Origin: Faecalibacterium prausnitzii
Lineage (GTDB): Bacteria > Bacillota > Clostridia > Oscillospirales > Ruminococcaceae
DNA: 47,624 nt
Assembly (NCBI GenBank): GCA_004558805.1
Contig: SFDE01000014.1
Span: 1-47,624 of the forward strand
Direction: 5' to 3'
A program made the translations under genes and the position numbers. The notes under the pieces are model-generated. The model did no database searches. It was not told where the DNA came from and saw only the letters and a program-made list of their open reading frames with translations. This document shows positions 32,181 to 40,566 of the stretch, in pieces; position 1 is the stretch's first letter, and every line of letters begins with the position of its first letter.

Positions 32181-32501
32181 TTACAGCTTTGAGAGATCTT
32201 CCAGCAGAGCCAGAGCAATGGGTTTGACACGCATAGAACAGGCGTTGAACAACTCCACCACCCGATCGTTTGCATAATCCTTGCGGGCAACTTCTGTATT
32301 GGTCAGAATCGCAGCCAACTCGGTATCCAGCTCGGTACAGATGTTGGAGAGTGTTTCCAACGTAGGGTAGACCCGCCCATTCTCAATTTTGGAGAGATAC
32401 ACCACCGAGATGCCGACCTGTTCCGCCAGCTTTTCCTGTGTGATGCCTTTTTCCAGCCGCTGCGTCTGGATGCGTTTGCCGATGAGAGCATAGTCGATCA
32501 T
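32181..32501 (-). CDS. XRE-family helix-turn-helix regulator
   Basis: A 106-residue protein. HTH_XRE occupies about 7-62: GKRIQTQRLEKGITQEKLAEQVGISVVYLSKIENGRVYPTLETLSNICTEL. The C-terminal part is helical with a Cys (FNACSMRV). It is divergent from the LRR lipoprotein gene and probably regulates it and itself. ATG 32501 with GGAGG upstream. Confidence 0.93.
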   Translation of the reverse strand: MIDYALIGKRIQTQRLEKGITQEKLAEQVGISVVYLSKIENGRVYPTLETLSNICTELDTELAAILTNTEVARKDYANDRVVELFNACSMRVKPIALALLEDLSKL

Positions 32502-32540
32502 GTCATGGACCTCCAGTAAATATCTTATACTGACAATACA

Positions 32541-32606
32541 GGATTAAACTGGAAGAATGATAATCTAATGGATTAACTTGACTTAATAGAACAATAATAC
32601 TATAAT
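32541..32606 (+). promoter_or_regulatory. Promoter and candidate operator of the LRR lipoprotein gene
   Basis: Promoter TTGACT (32578-32583), 17 bp, TATAAT (32601-32606). GGATTAA recurs at 32541-32547 and 32570-32576, and TAATC-TAATG-GATTA (32561-32575) is an inverted repeat next to the -35. These suit binding by the divergent XRE protein. Confidence 0.7.
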
Positions 32607-32682
32607 GAAATCAGGATCCACAGGATATTTTGTGGATTTTTAGGCACAGAATCAATTGGTTTTGCAAAAGGAGGAGAAAGCC

Positions 32683-34038
32683 ATGAGATGGAAAGTTACG
32701 CGCCGGGATTTTATGAAAGGAGCGGCTATTGTTGCGGCATCCGGTATGCTGGCAGGCTGCAGCGGCGGAGAGGGACCGTCGGCTCCCGACAACTCGGAAA
32801 AGCCCGGCACTTCAGAAAAGCCTGCGGAATCGAACAGCAGTTCTTCCAGCTCGTCCAGTTCTTCGGAATCGGAGAGTGCTTCTTCCAGTAAGCCGGAGGA
32901 AGCGGACGGCATCAAATGGACATACAGCAAAAACTCTGATGGAACGATTACGCTGAAAGGCTATGATAAGAACGCTGAAAAGGTGCCCGCCGGAGAATTG
33001 ATCATTCCGGAAAAGTATGATGGGTACACGGTCAGTGCGATTGGGTATCAATGTTTGTACAAAAACAATGATATCGAAAGTGTGATTGTTCCCAATTGTA
33101 TTCAGACAATTGGACAACAGACCTTTTACCAATGTAAGAATCTGACAAGTGTATCCTTGACAAATGGATTGAAGAAGATTGAAACAAGTGCATTTGCTGG
33201 CTGTAATCTGGATGGTCTAACACTTCCAGTGAGCCTGACGAAAGTTGGAGCAGATGCTTTTGCGGAGAATATATCCTTGACTGATGCCGTAATCTTGGGC
33301 AAAACGGAGTTTGATTCGGGGACTTTTAGGGAATGCAGGAATCTTGTTGCAGTTAGCTTTAAGAATAGCATTCGAGAACTGCCGAGTGCGATGTTCCGTG
33401 AATGCGAAAAACTTCAGACAGTACAATTCCCAACAAACATAAAGACGCTGGGAAGTGGCATCTTCTGGGGATGTAAATTGCTGAGTGATATCACTATTCC
33501 TGACACAGTAACGGAAATAGGTGGAAATGCTTTCGATGACTGTGTGTCTCTGCGAGTTGTTGCGATTCCAAAAGGTGTGACGGAAATTTCTGGTGGAACG
33601 TTCTATGGATGCGAAACTCTTTCAGAGGTATCCATTCCAGAAGGCGTAAGGACGATTGGTTCCAACGCTTTTACAAATTGTACCTCGCTTACAAAAATAA
33701 AACTTCCGATGCAGATGAGCAAAATCGGAAGCGGTACGTTTAGTTGCTGTACTTCTTTGAGGAAAATTGCACTACCGGAAGGGATTGCTTCTATTGAGAG
33801 CAGTACTTTCTGGAAATGCGTTTCTCTGCAAGAAATTTATATCCCAGCTACTGTAAAGACTGTTGGCACAAGTGCATTTTATGCTTGTAGGAACCTGAAT
33901 AAAGTTTATTTTGGCGGAAGCGAAGAACTATGGAAGCAGGTTGTGATCGCAGACGATTATGAGAACGGCAACAAATATCTGACCACTGATATTATGAACC
34001 GCTACTGGAACCAGACTGCGGCGTCCATCGGCTACTAA
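32683..34038 (+). CDS. BspA-type leucine-rich-repeat lipoprotein
   Basis: A 451-residue surface protein. The N-terminus has a twin-arginine-like TRRDFMKGAAIV and a lipobox LAGC with Cys26, then a Ser/Glu linker (about 27-75). From about residue 100 it holds about twelve LRR_5 repeats of the form VTEIGGNAFDDCVSLRVVAIPKGV. Such proteins bind host matrix, mucus or other bacteria. The repeat region is much more AT-rich than the neighbours, suggesting transfer. ATG 32683 follows AAAGGAGGAG. Confidence 0.9.
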   Translation: MRWKVTRRDFMKGAAIVAASGMLAGCSGGEGPSAPDNSEKPGTSEKPAESNSSSSSSSSSSESESASSSKPEEADGIKWTYSKNSDGTITLKGYDKNAEKVPAGELIIPEKYDGYTVSAIGYQCLYKNNDIESVIVPNCIQTIGQQTFYQCKNLTSVSLTNGLKKIETSAFAGCNLDGLTLPVSLTKVGADAFAENISLTDAVILGKTEFDSGTFRECRNLVAVSFKNSIRELPSAMFRECEKLQTVQFPTNIKTLGSGIFWGCKLLSDITIPDTVTEIGGNAFDDCVSLRVVAIPKGVTEISGGTFYGCETLSEVSIPEGVRTIGSNAFTNCTSLTKIKLPMQMSKIGSGTFSCCTSLRKIALPEGIASIESSTFWKCVSLQEIYIPATVKTVGTSAFYACRNLNKVYFGGSEELWKQVVIADDYENGNKYLTTDIMNRYWNQTAASIGY

Positions 34039-34051
34039 ACCGAATAAAAAA

Positions 34052-34107
34052 ATCCCACCCGCTGTTCCGGGCGTTTACGTGCCCGATGAACAGAGAGTGG
34101 GATTTTT
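34052..34107. terminator. Bidirectional terminator
   Basis: A long stem from ATCCCAC (34052) to GTGGGAT with inner CTGTTC/GAACAG and CGGGC/GCCCG, with A-run and T-run. Shared by the LRR gene and the convergent glycosyltransferase. Confidence 0.9.
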
Positions 34108-34111
34108 GCAT

Positions 34112-35113
34112 TTACTTCAGGTCAAACCGTACCACCACCAGCCGGTACCACAGGTAGGGGATCATGTTCCAGATCATCCATACCTCCATCAGCAGGTAGT
34201 TGGGCAGGTCTTTCAGGCGGAAGGGGCGCTTGCCCAGTCTGCCGCTTTTGAGCAGGGCAAATGCCTCCTTCATGCCCTTGTCCCACGCCTCGCCAAAGCC
34301 CTGTTTGTGGAACTTGTAGCATTTGAGCAGGTAGCCCAGACCAAGGGGGACGATGTTCAGTAGCAGCATCAGCAGCGGCTCATTTTTCAGGGGCAGCAGG
34401 ATGCTGTTGCGTCCGCTCTGCTGGCTCTTGAAGGCATTGTACCGCACGGCGCCGGTGCTTGCGCCGCAGATGTGGTAGCACTTGGCGGTGGGGCAGAGCA
34501 CATTTTTGTAGCCGGCATTGTTGGCACGCCAGCTCAGGTCCACGTCCTCAAAGTAGGCAAAAAAGTTTTCGTCAAAGGTGCCGATCTCATCCAGAATGCT
34601 TTTGCGGTACAGCGCTGCACCGCCGCAGGCAGAAAAGATGCGCTTCTGCTTTGTGTACCGGCTGGCACGGCGTCCGTCGCCGGTCTTGCAGGCAAAGCCC
34701 ATCCAGGTCACGTAGTCCCCGGCGTCGTCTGCCAGCTCCCGGTCAAAATGCCGGATCATCAGGCTCTGGACCGCAAAGATCTTGGGGTCGGTGTCGGCGG
34801 TGCGGATCAGTTCCGCCAGCCACTGAGGCTCTGCAAAGGCGTCGTTGTTGAACAGCACTACATACTCGCTGTCCGCCCGGGCGATGCCCTGATTCACAGC
34901 GTGGGAAAAACCGGTGTTGGTGCCGTTTTCGATGAGGGTGAAGTTGGGGCGGCTGCAATAGCTCCGCGCCTGAGCAAGGCTTTCGTCGGTGGAGCCGTTG
35001 TCCACCACGATGAGCTGAAAGTCCTGTTCGGTCTGGGCGTAGACCGACTGGATGGAATCCTTCAGCCAACCCTTGCCGTTGATGTTGGGAATGATAACGG
35101 TTGCTTTATACAT
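34112..35113 (-). CDS. Family 2 glycosyltransferase
   Basis: A 333-residue GT-A enzyme. ATVIIPNINGKGWL opens the nucleotide-binding fold, IVVDNGSTDES follows, and YVVLFNNDAF supplies the DxD-like metal site. FFAYFEDVDLSWRANNAGYK is the catalytic-base region of rhamnosyltransferase-like members. A hydrophobic C-terminal patch (LLMLLLNIVPLGLGYLL) suggests membrane association. It likely adds a sugar to a cell-wall or capsular glycan. It stands alone. Confidence 0.92.
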   Translation of the reverse strand: MYKATVIIPNINGKGWLKDSIQSVYAQTEQDFQLIVVDNGSTDESLAQARSYCSRPNFTLIENGTNTGFSHAVNQGIARADSEYVVLFNNDAFAEPQWLAELIRTADTDPKIFAVQSLMIRHFDRELADDAGDYVTWMGFACKTGDGRRASRYTKQKRIFSACGGAALYRKSILDEIGTFDENFFAYFEDVDLSWRANNAGYKNVLCPTAKCYHICGASTGAVRYNAFKSQQSGRNSILLPLKNEPLLMLLLNIVPLGLGYLLKCYKFHKQGFGEAWDKGMKEAFALLKSGRLGKRPFRLKDLPNYLLMEVWMIWNMIPYLWYRLVVVRFDLK

Positions 35114-35169
35114 AAAGACTGCTCCTGTAGCAATGGAGAGATGTTTGCAGAAAATTCGATCACCCTAGC

Positions 35170-35178
35170 AGTATAGCA
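35170..35178 (-). promoter_or_regulatory. Extended -10 promoter for the glycosyltransferase gene
   Basis: TGCTATACT on the minus strand, 57 bp before the start codon. The -35 is weak. Confidence 0.45.
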
Positions 35179-35190
35179 CAGTTCGGGGCA

Positions 35191-35218
35191 AAAAGAAACC
35201 GCACTCCGGAGAGTGCGG
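35191..35218 (-). terminator. Terminator of the DUF4358 lipoprotein gene
   Basis: CCGCACTC/GAGTGCGG (35199-35206 with 35211-35218), followed on the minus strand by TTTCTTTTT. Confidence 0.85.
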
Positions 35219-35233
35219 CAGGTTTTGACAGGA

Positions 35234-35791
35234 TCAGGCGGCAAGTGCCTTTTCGATGTTTGCCAGCAGGGTGTCGTGGTCCTTGGCGCAGACAAGGATC
35301 ACCTCGCCGGTGGGGGCGGTGGTGACGGTGGCGGCAAGGGCGATCTGATACTGGTCCTCCAGATAGTGCTCCATGGACTGCTGCTCGCTGAGTACATATG
35401 CCTCCAGAGCCTTTTTGACCTCATCGGTCTTGCCCTCGGCGGGCTTGACGATCGCCACGGCGTAGCTGCGCACCATCATAGAGGAGATGGAGGCGGCAAA
35501 GCTGGTGTACATGTCGTCCTCCAGATTCAGCGGGGGCATCAGGATATCCCGGATCTCCTCTTCCAGCTGGTCTGCCTCGTACTCGGCGCTGAAGCCATCT
35601 ATGGCGGTGAACTTTCCATCCTCGCCCTTGGTAAAGATCATATCGTACTCGTTGTCCTCATCGCTGCGGGCGTCGTGGATGATCTGGGCGTAGTCTTTGG
35701 GGGTGGCGGAGTCTGCCTTGCTGCCGGCAGAGCAGCCCACAAGGGTAAAAATGCTAAGAGCAGCAAGCAGGGCGGCAATGATACGTTTCAT
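35234..35791 (-). CDS. DUF4358 family lipoprotein
   Basis: A 185-residue exported lipoprotein. The signal peptide ends in LVGC with Cys20. The domain (DYAQIIHDARSDEDNEYDMIF and AASISSMMVRSYAVAIVKPAEGKTDEVKKALEAYV) matches DUF4358, common in Clostridia and of unknown function. ATG 35791 with GGAAA upstream. Monocistronic. Confidence 0.85.
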   Translation of the reverse strand: MKRIIAALLAALSIFTLVGCSAGSKADSATPKDYAQIIHDARSDEDNEYDMIFTKGEDGKFTAIDGFSAEYEADQLEEEIRDILMPPLNLEDDMYTSFAASISSMMVRSYAVAIVKPAEGKTDEVKKALEAYVLSEQQSMEHYLEDQYQIALAATVTTAPTGEVILVCAKDHDTLLANIEKALAA

Positions 35792-35943
35792 AAAATGTCG
35801 TTTCCTTTCGTTGTCTCAAACTTCGTGTGGGCAGCCGCTGGGTCAGCAACAGTATGCGCCGTTTTGCGGCTGGTATACAGTATACGGTTCACCGGCAGCA
35901 GAAATTGCAGGGGTGTGTAACAAAATTGTGAACGGGCGGCGGG

Positions 35944-36384
35944 TCACAGCATGAGGGATTCCAGATCTCCGTGGTTCACCGGGGTGGAAAGGATGATCTG
36001 GGTGCTGGTGGTGCCCAGCTTCTGGAACTGCAGGATCAGGTGCTCCAACTGGGGCATACTGCCGCAGCTCACCTTGACTAAGAAGGTATAGGCGCCGGTG
36101 ACGTGGTAGCACTGCAGCACCTCCTTGCTGTTCTGCAGCAGCTCCACAAAGGCGTCCTGTTTGGAGGGCGCCACCGACAGGCTGATGAGGGCGTCCACAT
36201 AGACCCGGTCCTTGGGACGGTTCAGGGTCACTGTGTAGCCGCTGATGATGCCATCGGTCTCCAGCTTGTGGATGCGGCTGGAAACGGCGGGGCTGGTAAG
36301 GGAGACCTGCTCTGCGATCTCTTTGACGGGCATACGCGCATTTTTGGCGAGAAGAGCGAGGATTTTGCGGTCCAGATCGTCCAT
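35944..36384 (-). CDS. Lrp/AsnC-family transcriptional regulator
   Basis: A 146-residue regulator. The HTH is in DDLDRKILALLAKNARMPVKEIAEQVSLTSPAVSSRIHKLETDGIISGYTV. The C-terminal RAM domain includes VLQCYHVTGAYTFLVKV. Lrp/AsnC proteins sense amino acids. RBS AAAGGAG lies upstream of ATG 36384. The target is unknown; no amino acid gene is adjacent. Confidence 0.94.
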   Translation of the reverse strand: MDDLDRKILALLAKNARMPVKEIAEQVSLTSPAVSSRIHKLETDGIISGYTVTLNRPKDRVYVDALISLSVAPSKQDAFVELLQNSKEVLQCYHVTGAYTFLVKVSCGSMPQLEHLILQFQKLGTTSTQIILSTPVNHGDLESLML

Positions 36385-36409
36385 GGAAAGTACTCCTTTT
36401 AAAATATGT

Positions 36410-36563
36410 TGGAATGTATAAAATTTTCTGAAAGTAAAGTTTTATTGTTGTAGCAAACGCACAAATGACGCAAAAAAATGATTTTCTTGAGTTTCCTGTT
36501 AATTATATAAAGTTTTGCCGGAAAAGTAAAGTATAAATTTAAAGCGAAACAGAAAAATTTTGT
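36410..36563. other. AT-rich spacer upstream of the small RNA gene
   Basis: No gene seen. Strongly AT-rich, lying between the Lrp start and the small RNA promoter. It may hold Lrp binding sites and an UP-like element for the promoter at 36564. Confidence 0.4.
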
Positions 36564-36591
36564 TTGACAAGAAAACAAAAAAGGGTATAAT
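36564..36591 (+). promoter_or_regulatory. Consensus promoter of a small RNA gene
   Basis: TTGACA (36564-36569), 16 bp, TATAAT (36586-36591), both perfect consensus, preceded by A/T-rich sequence. Confidence 0.9.
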
Positions 36592-36597
36592 ACATCA

Positions 36598-36725
36598 TGC
36601 AAGGCGGCGCAATCGTGAGAAACGCTGCCCCCTGAAATTGAGATTCACCACTTTATATACTTTCCCACCCCTCTATACACAAAAACCCGCTGCCAGGCGG
36701 GTTTTTGTGTATAGAGGGGCTTTTT
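36598..36725 (+). ncRNA. Candidate small RNA, about 125 nt
   Basis: Expected start near 36598 from the perfect promoter, ending in a perfect 23-bp terminator stem (36668-36690 with 36697-36719) and TTTTT. No ribosome-binding site lies inside. The only short frame with ATG starts at the 5' end (12 codons) and lacks a leader. The body is about 70 nt. No known RNA family is recognised. It sits between the Lrp regulator and hflX, convergent to hflX. Confidence 0.7.
36668..36725 (+). terminator. Terminator of the small RNA gene
   Basis: A perfect 23-bp stem with a 6-nt loop TGCCAG, followed by CTTTTT. It is among the strongest in the window. Confidence 0.93.
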
Positions 36726-36727
36726 GC

Positions 36728-36774
36728 AAAAAAGGGGAGGACGGCAGCACCAGAGGCTGTCCGTTCTCCCCTTT
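36728..36774 (-). terminator. Terminator of hflX
   Basis: GGGGAGGACGGCAGC (36734-36748) pairs with GCTGTCCGTTCTCCCC (36756-36771) with one bulge; the minus strand then runs TTTTTT (complement of 36728-36733). Confidence 0.8.
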
Positions 36775-36780
36775 ATATTT

Positions 36781-38046
36781 TTATACCAGATAGCCCTCAA
36801 AGCAGTGCAGGTCCTCGGTCTTGACGATGCCTTCCAGATACAGTCCGTCCTCCCGGTATTCCTCTACCTGCACGCTGCCCCGCTCCCGCATGGGGGAGGC
36901 AAGCCCCAATTTGTCGTAGGGCAGCAGCACCCGGATGGTGTGGACCCGGTGGCTGAGCACCTGGTCCAGCTTTTGCAGCAGCTTGTCCAGCCCGTAGCCG
37001 GTCTTTGCGCTGGTGAGCAGGATGTCCGGATCGAAGTTCAGGGCGTTGGACTTGTCGCACTTATTGTACACCGTCAGCCGGGGGATGTCGGCGCAGTCCA
37101 GACCATCCAGCACCTCATCGGTGACCGCCAGCTGCTCCTCCCGCTGGTCGTCCCCGGCGTCCGCCACCCGGATGATCACATCGGACCAGGCGGCTTCCTC
37201 CAGAGTGGACTTGAACGCCTCCACCAGATTGTGGGGCAGCCGGGATACAAAGCCTACGGTGTCCACCAGCAGCACCGCCATGCCGCTGGGCAGCACCAGT
37301 TTCCGGCTGGTGGGGTCCAGAGTGGCAAACAGCATATCCGCTTCTGCCACACTGGGACCACACAGGGCGTTCATCAGGCTGGATTTGCCCACGTTGGTGT
37401 AGCCCACAAGGCTTACCACCGGCATACCGGTCTTGGCACGTGCCTTGCGGCTCTCGCCCCGGCGCTTTTCCATCTCCGCCAACTTTTCCGCCAGTGCGTC
37501 GATGCGGGCATGGACGTGACGGCGGTCCAGTTCCAGCTTGGTCTCACCGGCACCGCGGCGGGCACCGCCACCGCCGCCACCGCCGCCGCCCTGCCGGCTC
37601 AGCGCCTCGCCCATGCCCTGCAGTCGGGGCAGACGGTAGCGCAGCAGCGCCAGCTCGGTCTGCAGCTTGCCTTCGTTGGTGACGGCACGGCTGCGGAAGA
37701 TCTCTAAGATCAGCATGGTGCGGTCGATGACCTCCAGTCCGCCCAGTGCGTTGGAGATGTTGCGGATCTGGCTGCCGGTAAGCTCTCCGTCAAAGACGGC
37801 GCACTGCGCCCCCAGAGTGTCGGCGGCAAGGGATGCCTCCTCCAGCTTGCCGCTGCCCAGCACAGTGCCGGTCTCCGGGGTCTGGCGCTTCTGGGTGATC
37901 TGCGCCACCGCCTCCATGTGGTTCGCTTCGCACAGGGCAGAAAGCTCTGCAAGACTGCGGTCGCAGTCCCAAAGACCCTGATCCAATGCCAGCAGCACCA
38001 CTTTGGCGGGGGGAGTCTCGGTCAGGATGTCATACAGTTCGCTCAA
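36781..38046 (-). CDS. hflX: GTPase HflX
   Basis: A 421-residue ribosome-associated GTPase that rescues or splits stalled ribosomes. The N-terminal HflX domain (LGSGKLEEASLAADTLGAQCAVFDGELTGSQIRNI) is followed by a Gly-rich loop and GAGETKLELDRR. The G domain has P-loop GYTNVGKSSL, DTVGF (G3) and NKCDKS (G4). The start is TTG at 38046, overlapping the TGA stop of the upstream acetyltransferase, with GAGAGG upstream. A longer frame to 38076 lies inside the acetyltransferase gene. Confidence 0.92.
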   Translation of the reverse strand: MSELYDILTETPPAKVVLLALDQGLWDCDRSLAELSALCEANHMEAVAQITQKRQTPETGTVLGSGKLEEASLAADTLGAQCAVFDGELTGSQIRNISNALGGLEVIDRTMLILEIFRSRAVTNEGKLQTELALLRYRLPRLQGMGEALSRQGGGGGGGGGARRGAGETKLELDRRHVHARIDALAEKLAEMEKRRGESRKARAKTGMPVVSLVGYTNVGKSSLMNALCGPSVAEADMLFATLDPTSRKLVLPSGMAVLLVDTVGFVSRLPHNLVEAFKSTLEEAAWSDVIIRVADAGDDQREEQLAVTDEVLDGLDCADIPRLTVYNKCDKSNALNFDPDILLTSAKTGYGLDKLLQKLDQVLSHRVHTIRVLLPYDKLGLASPMRERGSVQVEEYREDGLYLEGIVKTEDLHCFEGYLV

Positions 38047-38630
38047 TATAAAACCTCTCTTTTCAATGCGTAGCACCGGCAGGGGACTGCCGTGCCGTCA
38101 AATCTGTGGTATACGGAATCGTGATCGTACACAAAGCCTGCTTTTTCCATGACCCGACCACTGGCAGGGTTTGCCGCTGCATGGCTGCAGGCAAGCCAGC
38201 TGCCGTCGGTATTCCGGAACCAGTAGTCCACCACGGCTTTCAGCGCCTCGGTGGTAAAGCCTTTGTTCCACCAGTTTTTCCCGATGCAGTAGCCCACTTC
38301 CCACACGCCGCCGGTGTGGTCAAAGCCGGTCCAGGGGTCCTGGTCCGGCTCCACACTGGAGGTGGTAAAGATGCCGATGCTGCCAAACACCTGCCCGGTG
38401 GCTTTTTCCACCATCGCCCACTGGTAGTAGTCCGGGTTTGGGTACAGCTCCGCCCATGCGCTCAGCAGCTCCCGGGTCGCAGCTTCATCCGTATGGGGCT
38501 CCCACCGCAAAAAGCGGGTCACTGCCGGGTCGGATGCCCAGTTGGCATACATCATGGGTGCATCCTCCGGGGTCAGAGGACGCAGTACCAGCCGCTCTGT
38601 CTCGATGACACGGGTCCCGGCATGACGCAT
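38043..38630 (-). CDS. GNAT-family N-acetyltransferase (RimJ/RimL type)
   Basis: A 195-residue acetyltransferase. RVIETERLVLRPLTPEDAPMMYANWASDPAVTRFLRW opens the RimJ/RimL-like domain. EVGYCIGKNWWNKGFTTEALKAVVDYWF carries the acetyl-CoA loop. ATG 38630 is preferred to GTG 38639 because AAGGAG sits 10 bp before it. Its stop overlaps the hflX start. The target could be a ribosomal protein, an antibiotic or another amine. Confidence 0.9.
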   Translation of the reverse strand: MRHAGTRVIETERLVLRPLTPEDAPMMYANWASDPAVTRFLRWEPHTDEAATRELLSAWAELYPNPDYYQWAMVEKATGQVFGSIGIFTTSSVEPDQDPWTGFDHTGGVWEVGYCIGKNWWNKGFTTEALKAVVDYWFRNTDGSWLACSHAAANPASGRVMEKAGFVYDHDSVYHRFDGTAVPCRCYALKREVLY

Positions 38631-38664
38631 TTCGTTCACGCTCCTTATTTTAAAAGTTACTCAT

Positions 38665-38693
38665 AGGATAGCACAAATCCTGCGTTCCTGCAA
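38665..38693 (-). promoter_or_regulatory. Promoter for the acetyltransferase-hflX operon
   Basis: On the minus strand TTGCAG (complement of 38688-38693), 17 bp, TATCCT (complement of 38665-38670), with TGC before it. Confidence 0.65.
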
Positions 38694-38711
38694 GCGGCGG
38701 ACAAAAAATGC

Positions 38712-38740
38712 TTGACCGCACTGCTGTTGTGCATTAAACT
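38712..38740 (+). promoter_or_regulatory. Promoter for the homocysteine methyltransferase gene
   Basis: TTGACC, 17 bp, TAAACT, 38 bp before ATG 38779. The leader is too short for a SAM riboswitch. Confidence 0.6.
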
Positions 38741-38778
38741 AAAGTCCGAATGATCCGTGAAAAAAGGAGAACTTCAAC

Positions 38779-40566
38779 ATGAAAGACGTGCATGGGATCC
38801 TGAAAAAACGCCCGCTGCTCTTTGATGGCGGCATGGGTACATATTATAAAGCAGCGCCGGGACAGGAATGCGAGAACGCAAACCTCACCGACCCGGCGGG
38901 AGTACTGGCGGTGCACCGTGCCTATCTGGCAGCGGGGGCAGACGCCATCAAGACCAACACCTTTGGGGTGACCCGGATGGCGGCGGCAAGCACCCCCGGC
39001 TGGGAAAAGCTGGTGGATGCAGGCTGGAAGCTGGCGGTAAAGGCGGCGGCACAGACCGGTGCGGCGGTGTTTGCGGACCTGGGTCCTGCCCCGGACACCG
39101 AGGTGCTGCCGGCGGCGCAGCTGTACACCGCTGTGGCTGAGCGGTTTGCGGCGCAGGGGGCTAAGAACTACCTGCTGGAGACCCTCAGCACCGACACCGG
39201 TGTGGTGGAAGCCGCAAAGTATATCAAGGCGGCGGTGCCGGACGCCTTTGTGCTGGTGTCCTTTGCGGTGCTGCCCGACGGCTACACCCGGGAGGGTCAG
39301 CATTGCAGGGCGCTGGTGCGCCGCATGGCGGAAAGCGGAGCAGTGGACGCCGTAGGTCTCAACTGCGTTTCCGCCCCGGGAGCAATGGGAAAGCTGATGC
39401 AGATGCTGGGAGAGGCGGGGCTGCCCCTTTCGGCGATGCCCAACGCCGGGTATCCGGTGGTGACCCGGACGCAGGTGATGTATCAGGGCAAGCCAGAGTA
39501 CTTTGCCCGGGAGATGGCAGGGCTGGCAAAAGCGGGAGTGCGGATCCTGGGCGGCTGCTGCGGCACTACCCCGGAGCACATCGCCGCCCTGCGGCAGGCA
39601 CTGGACGCCCTGCCGGAGTCATTGCCTGCTGCCCCGGCGGCAAAAGTTTCCACCGTGGCACGGCGTCCGGTGGAAAAAGAGGACGCTTTCCTGTGCAAGC
39701 TCAACGCCGGACACCGGGTCATTGCCGTAGAACTGGACTCCCCTAAGGATGCGGACCTCACCGCCTATCTGGAAGGGGCAAGCCGCCTGCAGAAGGCGGG
39801 GGCAGACCTGCTGACCATTGCAGACTGCCCCATTGCTCGGGCACGGATGGACTCCTCTCTGGTGGCGTGCCGGGTGCACCAGGAGCTGGGTATGAGCGTG
39901 CTGCCACACATGACCTGCCGGGACCGGAACCTCAACGCCACCAAGGCACTGCTGCTGGGGCTTTACGCCGAGGGGGTCCGGGAGGTGCTGGCGATCACCG
40001 GAGACCCTATCCCCACGGCGGAGCGGGACGAGGTGAAGAATGTGTACCAGTTCAACTCCCGGAAGCTGGCGCAGTTCATTGTGTCACTGGCAGGAGAGGA
40101 CCGGGAGATGCCCTCCCCCATGACGGTCTTTGGAGCACTGAACCTGAACGCCCGGAACTTTGAGGTGGAGCTGCGCCGTGCCCGGGAAAAGCTGGAAAAC
40201 GGCATGACCGGCTTTCTGACCCAGCCGGTGCTGTCGGCGCAGGCGGTGGAAAATCTGCGCCACGCCCGGGAGAGCCTTGGCACCGGGGCAAAGATCCTGG
40301 CGGGCATCCTGCCGGTGGTAAGCCAGCGCAACGCCATCTTTATGGAAAACGAGGTCAACGGCATCCACGTAGACCCTGCGATCATTGACCGCTTTGAGGG
40401 ACTGGACCGTGTCGCCGGAGAAGAGCTGGGGCTGGAGATCTCGCTGCAGTTTGCCGCCGCCGCCGCCCCCTACGCAGACGGATTTTATCTCATGACCCCC
40501 TTCAACCGGGTGGCGCTGATGGAGCGGCTCATTGCCCGACTGAAAGAGGATGTTATAAAAGATTAA
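38779..40566 (+). CDS. Bifunctional homocysteine S-methyltransferase / methylenetetrahydrofolate reductase
   Basis: A 595-residue fusion like Bacillus YitJ. Residues about 1-285 are the homocysteine methyltransferase: LFDGGMGTYY at the start, zinc-binding Cys196 (GLNC) and Cys260/Cys261 (GGCCGTTPEH). From about 310 the TIM-barrel MTHFR domain reads VIAVELDSPKDADLTAYLEGASRLQKAGADLLTIADCP, VLPHMTCRDRNLNATKALLLGLYAEGVREVLAITGDP and NLNARNFEVELRRAREKLENGMTGFLTQPV. It makes methyl-THF and transfers methyl to homocysteine, giving methionine. ATG 38779 follows AAGGAG. Confidence 0.94.
   Translation: MKDVHGILKKRPLLFDGGMGTYYKAAPGQECENANLTDPAGVLAVHRAYLAAGADAIKTNTFGVTRMAAASTPGWEKLVDAGWKLAVKAAAQTGAAVFADLGPAPDTEVLPAAQLYTAVAERFAAQGAKNYLLETLSTDTGVVEAAKYIKAAVPDAFVLVSFAVLPDGYTREGQHCRALVRRMAESGAVDAVGLNCVSAPGAMGKLMQMLGEAGLPLSAMPNAGYPVVTRTQVMYQGKPEYFAREMAGLAKAGVRILGGCCGTTPEHIAALRQALDALPESLPAAPAAKVSTVARRPVEKEDAFLCKLNAGHRVIAVELDSPKDADLTAYLEGASRLQKAGADLLTIADCPIARARMDSSLVACRVHQELGMSVLPHMTCRDRNLNATKALLLGLYAEGVREVLAITGDPIPTAERDEVKNVYQFNSRKLAQFIVSLAGEDREMPSPMTVFGALNLNARNFEVELRRAREKLENGMTGFLTQPVLSAQAVENLRHARESLGTGAKILAGILPVVSQRNAIFMENEVNGIHVDPAIIDRFEGLDRVAGEELGLEISLQFAAAAAPYADGFYLMTPFNRVALMERLIARLKEDVIKD

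Noticed and set aside
38741..38778. SAM or S-box riboswitch before the methyltransferase gene
   Set aside because: The leader is about 35 nt, far too short.
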